Positions 15,758 through 24,786 of a stretch of 64,000 nt of DNA are shown piece by piece. The position numbers were made by a program, and so were the translations under genes. The notes under the pieces are model-generated. The model saw only the letters and a list, made by a program, of their open reading frames with translations. It was not told the DNA's origin and did no database searches. This DNA is from JAPKYZ01 sp033763835 (lineage in GTDB: Bacteria; Acidobacteriota; Terriglobia; Bryobacterales; Bryobacteraceae): the NCBI GenBank assembly GCA_033763835.1, contig JANRJS010000006.1, positions 96,893 to 160,892 on the forward strand, given 5' to 3'. The first letter of the stretch is position 1, and every line of letters starts with the position of its first letter.

Positions 15758-17275
15758 TCACACCCTGGGCGCGGGTAAGCGATCCACGAATCCGGCCTTG
15801 GTCCGCCGCAATTCGGCGAGCGTGGAATTACGCAGCCGCGTCACCGTCGCGCGATGCTCGGGCTTCTGCGCTAGATTGTCGAGTTCGTCGGGATCGCGAT
15901 TCAGGTCGTACAACTCTTCCAGATCGTCGATCAGCGGACGCACATACTTCAGGTGCTTTTCGCGCTGCATGACATACCACGGGACGTTGGCGTGAAAAGC
16001 GCCTTGGCCGGCCGGAATCGTGCTCGTGTCCGAGCCAAATTTCTGACCCGTCGCCGCCATGATCGTCGTGTGATTCCACGCGGAGCCTGGATTCTGGATC
16101 AGCGGCGAAAGGTCGCGCCCGTGCATCTCCCAAGGCAACGGCAGTCCGGCGAACTTGTGGATGGTCGGCGCCAAATCGACGCCCGCGACGGGCGTTTCGC
16201 ACACCTTGCCTTCCGGCACTCGGCCCGGCATCGAGAAGGCGAGCGGCGAACGGATGTTCGCGTCGTAGGCCGCGATCTTCACGCCCTTGAATCCATGCTG
16301 CCCGAACGCGAGTCCTTGATCCGAAGTGAATAGGACCAACGTGTTCTTCCGTTGCCCCGACTTATCCAACTCGTCGAGCAGCCGCCCCACGCCTTCGTCG
16401 AGCGCCATCACGCCTTGGTGATACTGCCGCACCCAGAAGTTAAGCGATTTGCCGTCCGACATTGGCGTGCCGTCCGGACCCTTCTTCCATTGCGCGATTT
16501 TCTGCGCCCACGCGGGCTTACCCGGGCGCGGCGGGTAGATATCTTTGGGCGTATCGAAATCGATACCGGCGAGTTCCTTCAAGTGCCGCTCCGCCGGAGT
16601 GTACGGGCCGTGCACCGCGCCATAGCAGAGCCACAAGAAATACGGCTTCGACGTGTCGCGCCCCTTGCCTTGCATGAACTCGAGCGCCCAATCCGTGTAC
16701 TGATCCGTCGAGTACCGCTTGAGTATCTCGGTCTTGCCGCCGTGATACGTGATGGGCTGATCGTAGTAGTAATGCGTCGCCGTATCGGTGAACTTGGGCC
16801 GGTTCCAGACCAACTGATAGTCCCAATCGCGACCGAAGCCCGTATCCGTACCGGTGTGCCACTTGCCGATTTGTCCCGTGAAGTAGCCCCGCTTACGAAA
16901 CTCGCGCGGCCAGAACGGGCACTTTTGGTAGTCGTACACGCAGCCGGGATAGGGACCTTCCATCCGCATCGACTCGACCGCGAACTGATGGTGCCCCGTC
17001 AAAATCGTGGCGCGCGACGGCATGCACCACGCGCCGTTATAGGCCGCCGTAAAACGCACGCCTTGGCTCATGAGACGGTCGAAGTTCGGCGTCTTCACCC
17101 ACGGGTACGCTTCCTTGTAAGCGCTAATCGTTCGGTACGAGTGATCGTCGGTGTAGATGAAGAGGATGTTCGGGCGGTCGGGCGTCGCGGCGGCCTTCGC
17201 AGTATGCACGGCGGCCGCTCCCGCGAGCGCGCCGAGAGCTTGACGGCGGCTGATAGTCGAGCGCATGCGCGCCAT
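15758..17275 (-). CDS. Tat-exported Cys-type sulfatase, second
   Basis: 505 residues from 17275 (an ATG at 17266 is also possible). The twin-arginine signal is STISRRQALGALAGAAAV. The metal-site start is NILFIYTDDHSYRTISAY, and the modified Cys is in AWCMPSRATILTGHH (C-M-P-S-R). GQIGKWHTG, CYGAVHGPY and LFTSDQGLAFGQHGFKG match the family. It is a complete enzyme of normal length and differs clearly from the sulfatase at 150, so the two probably act on different sulfated glycans. It stands alone on the minus strand, 20 bases downstream of the TIGR01777 gene. Confidence 0.91.
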   Translation of the reverse strand: MARMRSTISRRQALGALAGAAAVHTAKAAATPDRPNILFIYTDDHSYRTISAYKEAYPWVKTPNFDRLMSQGVRFTAAYNGAWCMPSRATILTGHHQFAVESMRMEGPYPGCVYDYQKCPFWPREFRKRGYFTGQIGKWHTGTDTGFGRDWDYQLVWNRPKFTDTATHYYYDQPITYHGGKTEILKRYSTDQYTDWALEFMQGKGRDTSKPYFLWLCYGAVHGPYTPAERHLKELAGIDFDTPKDIYPPRPGKPAWAQKIAQWKKGPDGTPMSDGKSLNFWVRQYHQGVMALDEGVGRLLDELDKSGQRKNTLVLFTSDQGLAFGQHGFKGVKIAAYDANIRSPLAFSMPGRVPEGKVCETPVAGVDLAPTIHKFAGLPLPWEMHGRDLSPLIQNPGSAWNHTTIMAATGQKFGSDTSTIPAGQGAFHANVPWYVMQREKHLKYVRPLIDDLEELYDLNRDPDELDNLAQKPEHRATVTRLRNSTLAELRRTKAGFVDRLPAPRV

Positions 17276-17295
17276 CCTATCAAGGACGGCGGTTG

Positions 17296-18192
17296 TTACG
17301 CGACGAGATCTTCGAGCGCGTCTTCGAGCCGAGGAAATTCAAAGTCGAATCCTGCGGTCTCGGCGGTACGCGGCAAGACTCGCTGGCTTTCGAGCAGCAC
17401 TTGCGCCATCTCGCCGTAGAGAAGCCGCAAAGCGAACGCGGGCACAGGGAGAAACGCCGGACGACTTAAAGCCCTCGCGAGCGAACGTGTGAATTCCGCG
17501 TTGCGCACGGGGGCGGGCGCGACGGCATTGACGGGACCGGCGGTCAACGTGCCGTCGGCGAGCCAAAGATACATCCGAACCAGATCGTCGAGATGAATCC
17601 AGCTCATCCATTGCTCGCCGGACCCGAGCGTTCCACCCACGCCCAGCCGGAATGGAAGCAGCATCTTCTCTAGCGCTCCGCCTTCGCGTCCCAGCACGAT
17701 TCCCGTTCGTAGCTTCACGACTCGCAATCCGAGCGTGGCGGCGCGGTCCGCTTCGCGCTCCCATTCGACGCAGACACTCGGCAGGAAACCCGAGCCGGGC
17801 GTCGATGACTCGATCAGCTTTTCGTCCGCGCGATCGCCGTAGAAACCGGTCGCCGAGGCGCACAACAGCGTGTGCGGGCGAGTCTCGAGTCGCGCGAGAC
17901 TTTCCACCAGATGCCGCGTGCCGGAAACGCGGCTCTCGCGAATTCGCTTCTTGACTTCATCGTCCCAGCGTTGCGCCACCGGCTCGCCCGCCAGATGAAC
18001 CACCACGTCCACTTCGTGGAACGCCTCCGCGGGCGCTGGCGATCGCATATCCCAGTAGTACTGACCGACGTTGCGGCGCTCGTTCTCCTTTACGCGGCGG
18101 GTGAGATAGCTGGCGTAATGGCCTTCGTCGAGAATCGCGTCGATCAGCCGCTTGCCGATGAAACCGGTCGCGCCGGTCAAAAGGAAACGCAT
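17296..18192 (-). CDS. TIGR01777-family epimerase (SDR39U1-like)
   Basis: 298 residues. Extended SDR with the NAD(P)-binding start LLTGATGFIGKRLIDAIL; HLAGEPVAQRWDDEVKKRIRES is the hallmark of the TIGR01777/YfcH family. SATGFYGDR holds the active-site Tyr, and GGTLGSGEQWMSWIHLDDLV is another family block. The C-terminal DUF1731 region (PAFLPVPAFALRLLYGEMAQVLLESQRVLP) is complete. The biochemical role of the family is not settled; in cyanobacteria and plants a relative supports cell division. It lies 6 bases downstream of the photolyase, suggesting one mRNA. Confidence 0.9.
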   Translation of the reverse strand: MRFLLTGATGFIGKRLIDAILDEGHYASYLTRRVKENERRNVGQYYWDMRSPAPAEAFHEVDVVVHLAGEPVAQRWDDEVKKRIRESRVSGTRHLVESLARLETRPHTLLCASATGFYGDRADEKLIESSTPGSGFLPSVCVEWEREADRAATLGLRVVKLRTGIVLGREGGALEKMLLPFRLGVGGTLGSGEQWMSWIHLDDLVRMYLWLADGTLTAGPVNAVAPAPVRNAEFTRSLARALSRPAFLPVPAFALRLLYGEMAQVLLESQRVLPRTAETAGFDFEFPRLEDALEDLVA

Positions 18193-18198
18193 GTTCCT

Positions 18199-19608
18199 CT
18201 ACGTTAGGTGAAATGGGTCTTTGCCGGTGCGTTCGAGGAATTCGATCTCTTTCAGATAAGCGTCCACATCGGTCTTGCGCTTCATCCCATCGAGCGACAT
18301 CCAGCGAATCTGCCCGAATACGGCGCGCTCCGTCCAAGGACGGTCGTGCAATCCGAAGCACCAGAGGATGTTTGTGTACGTGTTGGGGTCGCGCCCGTCG
18401 AGCGCGTAACGGTCGTGCAAATAAATCATCGTGTCGAGGGCGTCCTGGCAGGTCTCCGACCACTCGATGATTTTCTTGCCCCAGTACATGCGGTAGTAGC
18501 CGTGTATCTTGCCTCGCAGCAACATCTCTTTCTGGCAAGCGTTCCAGAGCGTGTCGTGCGTGCGGGCATGTTCGAATTCTTCGCGCGAATAGGATGGCTC
18601 GCGGCGGTCGGCAGCGTGTTTGCGGAGCGTGGCCTTCGCCCAGTCGGGCAGATTGCAGAAGCTCTCGGGACGCTCGACGTGGCGCGCGTAGTTGAAGGCC
18701 AGTTCGCGGCGTACGATGAGCTCTTCTAAAAACTCGTCCGCCACCAACTTGTTTTCCGCCGCATGGCGCTTGGCCTCGAGAGCTACGTGCAAAGCCGAAA
18801 TATGCCCAAAGTGCAGGTAGGGCGACAGGTTCGACGTGGCGTGTTCCGAGGGCTCGTTACGGCCCGCGGCGTAGCGCGCGAGATTCTTATCGAGGAACGC
18901 CGAAAGGCGCTTCAACGCCGCCGTCTCGCCGCCCGCGAAAGAAATCGAGCGCGGCACGGTGTGATCGATTTCGCACTGCGCCACCAGCTTGGGAATGTCG
19001 CCTTCCGCGACTTCGGTGTGCAACTCCGGAAAGGCGGCAGCCCCGTCCCACTTGCGCTTCAACTTCGGCGTCTCCACCGGTTGTAGATACCCGGGCAGCA
19101 GTTTTGTGATCTTCGGGCGAATCGTGTAAGCCGCATATTCCCGCTTTTCGTGACGGTTCATCGGAACCACGCAACTCGAATCGACGGCAAGGTATGGGCA
19201 CGCGATTTTGGAAGGAGCGCTCGCGTTATGCTTCACCGGAATGAATGTTGGGTAATCGTCGGTGACCACCGCCGCTGCATCCTCGGCGACCCTGTACAAT
19301 GCGTTGTTCGGATCGGATTGCTTGCGGCGCAGATGAAAAACGTACGATGCGCCGAGCGCCCGGAATCGCTTCGCGTTGCCGGGCACGCCCTCGAGAATGA
19401 AGCTGTGCAGCCGGTCGTTCGCGTGAGGATAGCTGCACGTCAAACCTTCGTAAACGACGAGCGGCAGCGATTGCCGGTTTGCGAGATCGATGGCGTAGGC
19501 CAAGGCATGATTGGCCGTCGCGCGTCGATTCATCTGCGTCCAGTAGAGAACGTACTTCGCGGCGGATGGGACGGGGCGGTCGTTGAGGCGGCGAACGCGA
19601 TCGGTCAA
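18199..19608 (-). CDS. phr: Class II CPD photolyase
   Basis: 469 residues. Light-driven repair of cyclobutane pyrimidine dimers with FAD. Class II features: YWTQMNRRATANHAL at the N-terminus, EHATSNLSPYLHFGHIS for FAD, LRGKIHGYYRMYWGKKIIEW, and the C-terminal DPNTYTNILWCFGLHDRPWTERAVFGQIR block that distinguishes class II from class I. The N-terminal antenna domain is complete. It diverges from the radical SAM gene (25-base gap) and runs into the TIGR01777 epimerase. Confidence 0.92.
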   Translation of the reverse strand: MTDRVRRLNDRPVPSAAKYVLYWTQMNRRATANHALAYAIDLANRQSLPLVVYEGLTCSYPHANDRLHSFILEGVPGNAKRFRALGASYVFHLRRKQSDPNNALYRVAEDAAAVVTDDYPTFIPVKHNASAPSKIACPYLAVDSSCVVPMNRHEKREYAAYTIRPKITKLLPGYLQPVETPKLKRKWDGAAAFPELHTEVAEGDIPKLVAQCEIDHTVPRSISFAGGETAALKRLSAFLDKNLARYAAGRNEPSEHATSNLSPYLHFGHISALHVALEAKRHAAENKLVADEFLEELIVRRELAFNYARHVERPESFCNLPDWAKATLRKHAADRREPSYSREEFEHARTHDTLWNACQKEMLLRGKIHGYYRMYWGKKIIEWSETCQDALDTMIYLHDRYALDGRDPNTYTNILWCFGLHDRPWTERAVFGQIRWMSLDGMKRKTDVDAYLKEIEFLERTGKDPFHLT

Positions 19609-19632
19609 GCTGTCACCCTACACTAGAGGCAG

Positions 19633-20673
19633 ATGCGTACGTTGAACCGCTGGCGCATTCTTTGGGCGTACCTTGCAAAAAGGACTCGCTTGGGGGCGAT
19701 CCCGGTGGAGTACATCGTCGAAACCACGGCCAAGTGCAATATCTATTGCCCGATGTGTCCGCGCGAGACGCATCCCCAGCCGAAAGAGGACATGCCCCAG
19801 CCGGTCTTCGAACGTCTGGTTGCCGATTCGCGCCGCTCGGCCGAGCACATGATGCTGATCGGGCTGGGCGAACCGTTTCTCGATAAGGCGATCTTCGACC
19901 GCATCGAGTTCTGCGAACGTCATGGCATTTCGACGCTACTTTCGACCAACGGCACGTTGCTCGACGAGGCGGCGGCGCGCCGACTGCTCGATAGTCCGAT
20001 CGAGCACGTCACGCTATCGATGGACTCGATGGACAAGGAGACCTACGAGTTCTACCGCAAGGGCGCGAAATTCGAGCGCGTGCGCGATAACTTTCTGCGG
20101 TTCTGCGAACTGAAGCACCAGATGGGCGCGAAGGTGCAGGTGGTGGTCCAGATGGTACGCATGGATCGCAACCGCCACGAAGAGGCCGATTTCATTCGCT
20201 TCTGGAGCGCGGTGCCCGGAGTGGACGCCGTTCGCGTCAAGGAAGACGAAACCGACCTGATGCGCGCCGACACCGGCCACACGGCGGAGGAGTGGAAGCA
20301 TCCATGCCACTACCTTTGGCGCGGTCCGATGTACGTCAAACACAACGGCGACGTGTATCCGTGCTGCCAGAGCTACATGCTGGACGGTGCCCCGGTGGGC
20401 AACGTTGCCGCGCAGAGCTTGCGGGAAATCGCCGATTCCGACGCAATGGTCGCGCTGCGTGAGGCGCATATCTCGGGCCGTGCGGGCGAGATCGAAATGT
20501 GCGCTAAATGCCGCACGACCATCCCGCATCCGGTGATGGTGGCGGGCAGTTTGCTGATGCACGGGCGTTGGGTGCGACGGCTACTGCCGTGGATCGAACG
20601 CCTAGGGCGGCGTTGGATGAAGCCGCCGCAAGTTCTCACGAAACGTGAAGAGTTAGTGCAAATCGGAAAGTAG
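19633..20673 (+). CDS. Radical SAM protein with SPASM-like C-terminal cysteines
   Basis: 346 residues. The 4Fe-4S/SAM motif is CNIYCPMC in ETTAKCNIYCPMCPRE, at about residue 36, followed by the GLGEPFL and LSTNGTLL segments usual for radical SAM barrels. The C-terminal part has CHYLWRGPMYVKHNGDVYPCC and later CAKC, the arrangement of SPASM auxiliary-cluster domains. Members of this broad group modify peptides, alcohol groups or lipids; no precursor peptide is seen beside it. It is not a clear sulfatase maturase: its core motif and length differ from anSME. It converges with the TPR gene (6 bases). Confidence 0.85.
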   Translation: MRTLNRWRILWAYLAKRTRLGAIPVEYIVETTAKCNIYCPMCPRETHPQPKEDMPQPVFERLVADSRRSAEHMMLIGLGEPFLDKAIFDRIEFCERHGISTLLSTNGTLLDEAAARRLLDSPIEHVTLSMDSMDKETYEFYRKGAKFERVRDNFLRFCELKHQMGAKVQVVVQMVRMDRNRHEEADFIRFWSAVPGVDAVRVKEDETDLMRADTGHTAEEWKHPCHYLWRGPMYVKHNGDVYPCCQSYMLDGAPVGNVAAQSLREIADSDAMVALREAHISGRAGEIEMCAKCRTTIPHPVMVAGSLLMHGRWVRRLLPWIERLGRRWMKPPQVLTKREELVQIGK

Positions 20674-20679
20674 GGCGGG

Positions 20680-21045
20680 CTACTGCGGAATCGGCCGGCC
20701 CATCGACTTGTAGATGTCTTCGATGGTCTTGATGTTGGCCTGCGCCTTGGCGTTGGTCTTGTCGTATTCGAGCGCCTTGCGGAACTGACGTAGCGCGTTG
20801 GGGTACTTCTGAAACGGCGGCAAGCTCTCGTTGTACATGTAGGCGTTGCCATTGGCGACGTGCGCGTCGGCCAGCGCCATCTTGATCTCACCCGCCTTCG
20901 TTTTCGAGTACGCCTCTTCGAGCACCTTAATCGCTTCGTCGAACTTTTTCTCCTTCATCAGCGCCTTGGCGCGAACGGTGGCCTGCTCGGCGAGAAGACT
21001 TAAGGCGGCGGTTACGGCAATCAGTACGAATCGAGTGATGCGCAT
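20680..21045 (-). CDS. Small secreted TPR-like protein
   Basis: 121 residues. A signal peptide (MRITRFVLIAVTAALSLLAE) is followed by two tetratricopeptide-like helices pairs: AKALMKEKKFDEAIKVLEEA and PNALRQFRKALEYDKTNAKAQ. It probably mediates protein contacts in the periplasm. The product of the neighbouring radical SAM gene (convergent) and that of cmk (divergent) give no functional hint. Its start lies 13 bases from the cmk start on the other strand. Confidence 0.8.
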   Translation of the reverse strand: MRITRFVLIAVTAALSLLAEQATVRAKALMKEKKFDEAIKVLEEAYSKTKAGEIKMALADAHVANGNAYMYNESLPPFQKYPNALRQFRKALEYDKTNAKAQANIKTIEDIYKSMGRPIPQ

Positions 21046-21058
21046 ACTAGAAGGTTAC

Positions 21059-21715
21059 ATGTCGCGACGTATCGTCGTGGCGATCGACGGTCCCGCCGGT
21101 TCCGGCAAATCCACCGTCGCCCGCCGCATCGCCGAAAAACTGGGCTTTCTGTACATCGACACCGGGGCGATGTACCGCGCCGTCGCACTCTACGCCGTCC
21201 GTAACGGAACCGCGCTCGACGACGCGGCGCACCTCGAACAGTTGGCGCAAGCGGCGGACATCGGGGTCGGGGGAGGGCGCGTCACGCTTAATGCGGAAGA
21301 CGTCACCGCCGCGATTCGAACGCCCGAGATTTCGGCGGCGGCGTCGAAAGTGGCGGCGATCGCGCCGGTGCGCCGGGCGCTGGTCGAAAAGCAGCGCCGC
21401 TACAGCGAGGGCGCGTCCGTCGTCATGGAGGGCCGCGATATCGGCACGGTGGTGTTTCCAGACGCCCACGTGAAAATCTTTCTCGACGCATCGCCCGACG
21501 TTCGCCTGCGTCGCCGCGCACAAGATAACGGCGAGGATCCGGCAACGGTCGAAGAGCGCGACCGCCGCGACCGCTCGCGGGCCGATTCGCCGTTGATGCA
21601 GGCCGCCGACGCGACCTATATCTCGACGGACGGGCGAACGCTCGACGAGGTGGAGGAAGAAGTACTCAAACTGGTGCGTTCGCGTACCGCCAATGGGAAG
21701 GAAATCGTTCGTTGA
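21059..21715 (+). CDS. cmk: Cytidylate kinase
   Basis: 218 residues from ATG 21059 (MSRRIVVAIDGPAGSG); the frame stays open upstream, but that stretch is opposite the TPR gene and not plausible. P-loop GPAGSGKST, DTGAMYRAVALYA for CMP binding, EGRDIGTVVFPDA and the LID region RRRAQDNGED are standard for bacterial Cmk, which phosphorylates CMP/dCMP with ATP. It overlaps lysC by 4 bases (TTGA), so the two genes should be co-translated. Confidence 0.96.
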   Translation: MSRRIVVAIDGPAGSGKSTVARRIAEKLGFLYIDTGAMYRAVALYAVRNGTALDDAAHLEQLAQAADIGVGGGRVTLNAEDVTAAIRTPEISAAASKVAAIAPVRRALVEKQRRYSEGASVVMEGRDIGTVVFPDAHVKIFLDASPDVRLRRRAQDNGEDPATVEERDRRDRSRADSPLMQAADATYISTDGRTLDEVEEEVLKLVRSRTANGKEIVR

Positions 21716-23127
21716 AGAATTTGTTGTTGATGAAGTTCGGCGGTACCAGCATGGGATCCGCCGAGCGGATGAGAGCGGCGGGGCGTATCCTCGCCGACGC
21801 GGCTGCGCAACGACCGTTGGCCGTCGTCGTCTCCGCGATGTCGAAAGTCACCGACACGCTGCTCGAGACGTTACGCCACGCTGAAGGCGGCGACCGGCCG
21901 GGTGTCGAAGCGAATCTCGGCAAACTGGAAGCTCGTCACGTCGAAACGGCCCGCGAGTTGCTGCCTGCCGCGAAAGCCGAAACGGCGGCAGCGGGAATCC
22001 GCACCCTGATCGCCGAAGTGGACCGGATCGCGAAAGGCATGGAGATGCTGGGCGAGCGCCCGCCGCGCGCGGTGGACGAAGCGATCGCCATCGGCGAACG
22101 GCTGTCCGCGCTGCTGATGGCCGCGCATCTCGAAGATTTGGGAATCGCCGCGACGGCGGTGAACGCCCGCGACGTAATCGTCACCGACGCGGTGTTCGGC
22201 AACGCGACTCCGCTGCTGGCCGCCACTCGCGAGCGGGCGGTTCGCGTGCTACAACCGCTGCTCGACGCGAACGTTCTTCCGGTCGTCACCGGATTCAATG
22301 GCTCGACGCTCGACGGTCGGCCGACGACGCTAGGGCGCGGCGGCTCCGATTTTTCGGCCTCGATTTTGGCGGGCGCGCTCGACGCCGAAGAGCTTTGGAT
22401 TTGGACCGATGTCGATGGCATCATGTCCGCCGACCCGCGCCTGGTACCAGATGCCCGGGTGCTCGATTCGATCACTTATCGCGAGGCGGCGGAACTCGCC
22501 TACAACGGCGCAAAGGTGCTGCACCCGCGCACGCTCGCTCCGTTGATGGAGCGCGGCATTCCGGTTTGGAGCAAGAACAGCTTCAACACCTCTGCTCCCG
22601 GCACTCGGATCGTGCCCCATGTCGGCGAAGCGGCGGGCGCGAAAGCGGTGACGTCGATGGCGAATGTCGCCCTCGTGTCGATCGAACCGGCGAGCGCGGA
22701 GGTGAACGGCACGCTGATGGTGGGCCGCGCGATGGAGGCGGTGGCGCAGGCGAACGTCGAGGTGCTGACGTTCCTGAGTTCAAGCTACCAGCAGAACTTC
22801 TGCTTCCTGGTGCGCAAGGACGAACTAGCGGCGGCGCTATCGGCGCTGGAATCGGCGCTCTCGCTTGAATTCGCGCATGGCTACCTGCGCTCGCCGGAGG
22901 TCGATGAGAATGTCGGCTTGCTAGCGGTGGTCGGCGAAGGAATGAAGGGGCAAGCGGGACTGGCGGGCCGCGTGTTCACCGCCATCTCGCGCGAGAAGAT
23001 CAACATCATCGCCATAGCCCAGGGCGCTAGCGAGTTGACCATCGGCATTGTGGTGCGGCGCGAGGGTCTCGAGCATGCCGTTCGAGCGGTTCACGCCGAG
23101 TGCGGCTTAGGGCGGCCAGACGCGTAG
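21712..23127 (+). CDS. lysC: Aspartate kinase, TTG start
   Basis: 471 residues. It phosphorylates aspartate, the first step toward lysine, threonine and methionine. Motifs: LLLMKFGGTSMGSAERM (nucleotide/aspartate site), VVVSAMSKVTDTLLE, GFNGSTLDGRPTTLGRGGSDFSA and WTDVDGIMSADPRLV; two ACT domains fill the last 150 residues, implying feedback control by an amino acid. The TTG at 21712 is preferred: it has GGAAGGA 9 nt upstream and overlaps the cmk stop, while the ATG at codon 7 would leave almost nothing before the catalytic Lys. Confidence 0.95.
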   Translation: MKNLLLMKFGGTSMGSAERMRAAGRILADAAAQRPLAVVVSAMSKVTDTLLETLRHAEGGDRPGVEANLGKLEARHVETARELLPAAKAETAAAGIRTLIAEVDRIAKGMEMLGERPPRAVDEAIAIGERLSALLMAAHLEDLGIAATAVNARDVIVTDAVFGNATPLLAATRERAVRVLQPLLDANVLPVVTGFNGSTLDGRPTTLGRGGSDFSASILAGALDAEELWIWTDVDGIMSADPRLVPDARVLDSITYREAAELAYNGAKVLHPRTLAPLMERGIPVWSKNSFNTSAPGTRIVPHVGEAAGAKAVTSMANVALVSIEPASAEVNGTLMVGRAMEAVAQANVEVLTFLSSSYQQNFCFLVRKDELAAALSALESALSLEFAHGYLRSPEVDENVGLLAVVGEGMKGQAGLAGRVFTAISREKINIIAIAQGASELTIGIVVRREGLEHAVRAVHAECGLGRPDA

Positions 23128-23217
23128 CGGGCTTGTGTCCCATTAACGTTGTTTGGTACCTTAATAAGAAAGATGTGCGCGCCGTCCGGCGTGTGCGCCT
23201 CCCCAAGCTTTAGCTGA

Positions 23218-23670
23218 ATGGATCAAAAGACGCTCCAGGTGGTAGCCGATCTTGTGCTGGCGGCTCTACCGACTACGCTCCTCGTCGTAATCCTCCATAT
23301 CTATTTGAAAACGGTGCTGTTCGGTCCGCTCGAAAAGACGCTGGCGGAACGGCATGCCGCCACGGCCGGGGCCGTGGAAGCCGCCAATCGGGCGCTAGAG
23401 GTCGCCAAGTCCAAGGCCGCCGAGTACGACGCCGCACTGCGGAACGCCCGCGGCGAAATTTTGCGGTCGCAGGAGGCGGAACGCCGGGCGCTGGCCGACG
23501 AACAAGCCGCCGCCGTGGCCCGAGCGAAGGCCCAAGGATCGGAATTGATCGCCCAAGCGCGCGCCGGAATTCGCGCCGAGGCGGAATCCGCCCGGCAAGG
23601 GCTGGCGGGCGAAGCCGAACGGCTGGCCGATTCGATTGTCGCCACCGTCGTCCGGGGGAGCGGCAATTGA
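23218..23670 (+). CDS. atpF': ATP synthase F0 subunit b'
   Basis: 150 residues. A single membrane helix (about 12-30, LVLAALPTTLLVVILHIYL) is followed by a long Ala/Glu/Arg-rich coiled coil, typical of the b/b' stator stalk. The context (first of a seven-gene ATP synthase operon, before a second b-type gene) supports b'. The 90 bases upstream, after lysC, may hold the operon promoter; I see AT-rich hexamers there but no convincing -35/-10 pair. No ribosome site is obvious before the ATG. Confidence 0.85.
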   Translation: MDQKTLQVVADLVLAALPTTLLVVILHIYLKTVLFGPLEKTLAERHAATAGAVEAANRALEVAKSKAAEYDAALRNARGEILRSQEAERRALADEQAAAVARAKAQGSELIAQARAGIRAEAESARQGLAGEAERLADSIVATVVRGSGN

Positions 23671-24218
23671 ACCGGCTAGCGCTGCTTTTGATCCTCGCTT
23701 CCGTTAGCGCTTTTGGAGCGGAGCACGGCTCCGAGGGCGGGAAGTCCACGACGACTTGGAAGTGGGTCAATTTTGGGATTTTAGCCGCCGGTCTCGGGTT
23801 ACTGATCGCCAGGACCGCCGGTCCGTACTTTAAGTCGCGTAACGAACAAATTCGCCGCGAACTGGACGAAGCCCGATCGACGCAAGCGCGCTGCGAAGCG
23901 CAGGTGGCCGAGATCGAATCGAAACTCAAGAACCTGGACGGCGAGATCGCCAGTTTCAAGAGAGAGTCGCTCGATCTGGTGGCTCGCGAAGGCGAGCGGC
24001 TTCGCTCGGAGACGGCGGCGATGGTGGCGAAAATCGAGAGCCGCACCGCCGACGAGATCCAATCGCTTTCGAATGCCGCCCGCGCGGAGTTGAAGGCCGA
24101 AGTGGCGCGACTGGCGCTCGGCATCGCCGAAAAGCGGCTCGCCGCCGGACTTCCCCCCGGCGCGCAAGCGAGTTTGGTGAAGAACTTCATCGTCGATCTC
24201 GAGAAGGCGGCCGCCTAA
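23667..24218 (+). CDS. atpF: ATP synthase F0 subunit b, TTG start
   Basis: 183 residues. The N-terminus looks like a signal peptide (MNRLALLLILASVSAFGAEHG), followed by a membrane helix (TWKWVNFGILAAGLGLLI) and a long coiled coil ending in KNFIVDLEKAAA. An N-terminal hydrophobic extension ahead of the usual anchor occurs in several acidobacterial and deltaproteobacterial b subunits. The TTG start has GGGGGAG about 9 nt upstream and overlaps the b' stop by 4 bases. Confidence 0.88.
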   Translation: MNRLALLLILASVSAFGAEHGSEGGKSTTTWKWVNFGILAAGLGLLIARTAGPYFKSRNEQIRRELDEARSTQARCEAQVAEIESKLKNLDGEIASFKRESLDLVAREGERLRSETAAMVAKIESRTADEIQSLSNAARAELKAEVARLALGIAEKRLAAGLPPGAQASLVKNFIVDLEKAAA

Positions 24219-24770
24219 ATGTCGCTCGCACTCGCCGCCCGCTACGCCCGCGCACTCACCGACTTGGTGTTCGCCCCGGACTCCGGCGCCGATCCGGACG
24301 GCATCGCGCGCGAGCTCTCCCTGTTCGTCGATCAATACGAGGCTTCCGCGCCGTTGCGCGACGCTCTGGCAACCCCGGCGGTGGCGGTGGCGAAGAAGCG
24401 CGCGGTGGTGGATAAGCTCTCGGCGCAACTGGGGCTGTCGAGCGTGACCAAGCGATTCCTATTCGTCGTCATCGATCATGGACGCATGCGGTCGCTGAAG
24501 CTGATGCGCGACGCCTACGTGGCGCTGGTGGACGAACGGCGCGGTGTCGTCAAGGCGGAAGTGGTTTCCGCGGCGCCGCTCGCCCCCGAAGAGCGGTTGG
24601 AAATCGAGAAAAGTTTGACACGCAAGGCGGGACGCGGAGTCCGCTGCGAATTTTCCGTCGATCCCGCGTTGCTGGGCGGAGTCCTGGCGCGGATCGGCTC
24701 CACGGTATACGACGGTTCGGTGCGCGGCCGCCTCGGCGGGATGGCGGCGCGGCTGACCGCACAAGTCTAG
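24219..24770 (+). CDS. atpH: ATP synthase F1 subunit delta
   Basis: 183 residues. The N-terminal six-helix domain (LAARYARALTDLVF...) binds the top of alpha; the C-terminal part with GRGVRCEFSVDPALLGGVLARIGSTVYDGSVRGRL is the diagnostic delta/OSCP block. It connects the stator stalk to F1. Its ATG follows the atpF stop with no gap. Confidence 0.93.
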   Translation: MSLALAARYARALTDLVFAPDSGADPDGIARELSLFVDQYEASAPLRDALATPAVAVAKKRAVVDKLSAQLGLSSVTKRFLFVVIDHGRMRSLKLMRDAYVALVDERRGVVKAEVVSAAPLAPEERLEIEKSLTRKAGRGVRCEFSVDPALLGGVLARIGSTVYDGSVRGRLGGMAARLTAQV

Positions 24771-24786
24771 CGAAGGCATCGGAAGC

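Noticed and set aside
19633..20673. Radical SAM protein as anaerobic sulfatase maturase
   Set aside because: The CNIYCPMC core, size and cysteine arrangement do not match anSME, and it is not beside a sulfatase.
23128..23217. Promoter or terminator between lysC and the ATP synthase operon
   Set aside because: AT-rich hexamers (TTGTGT, TAATAA) are present but not at valid spacing, and the GC-rich repeat has a loop too small for a stable hairpin and no T run.
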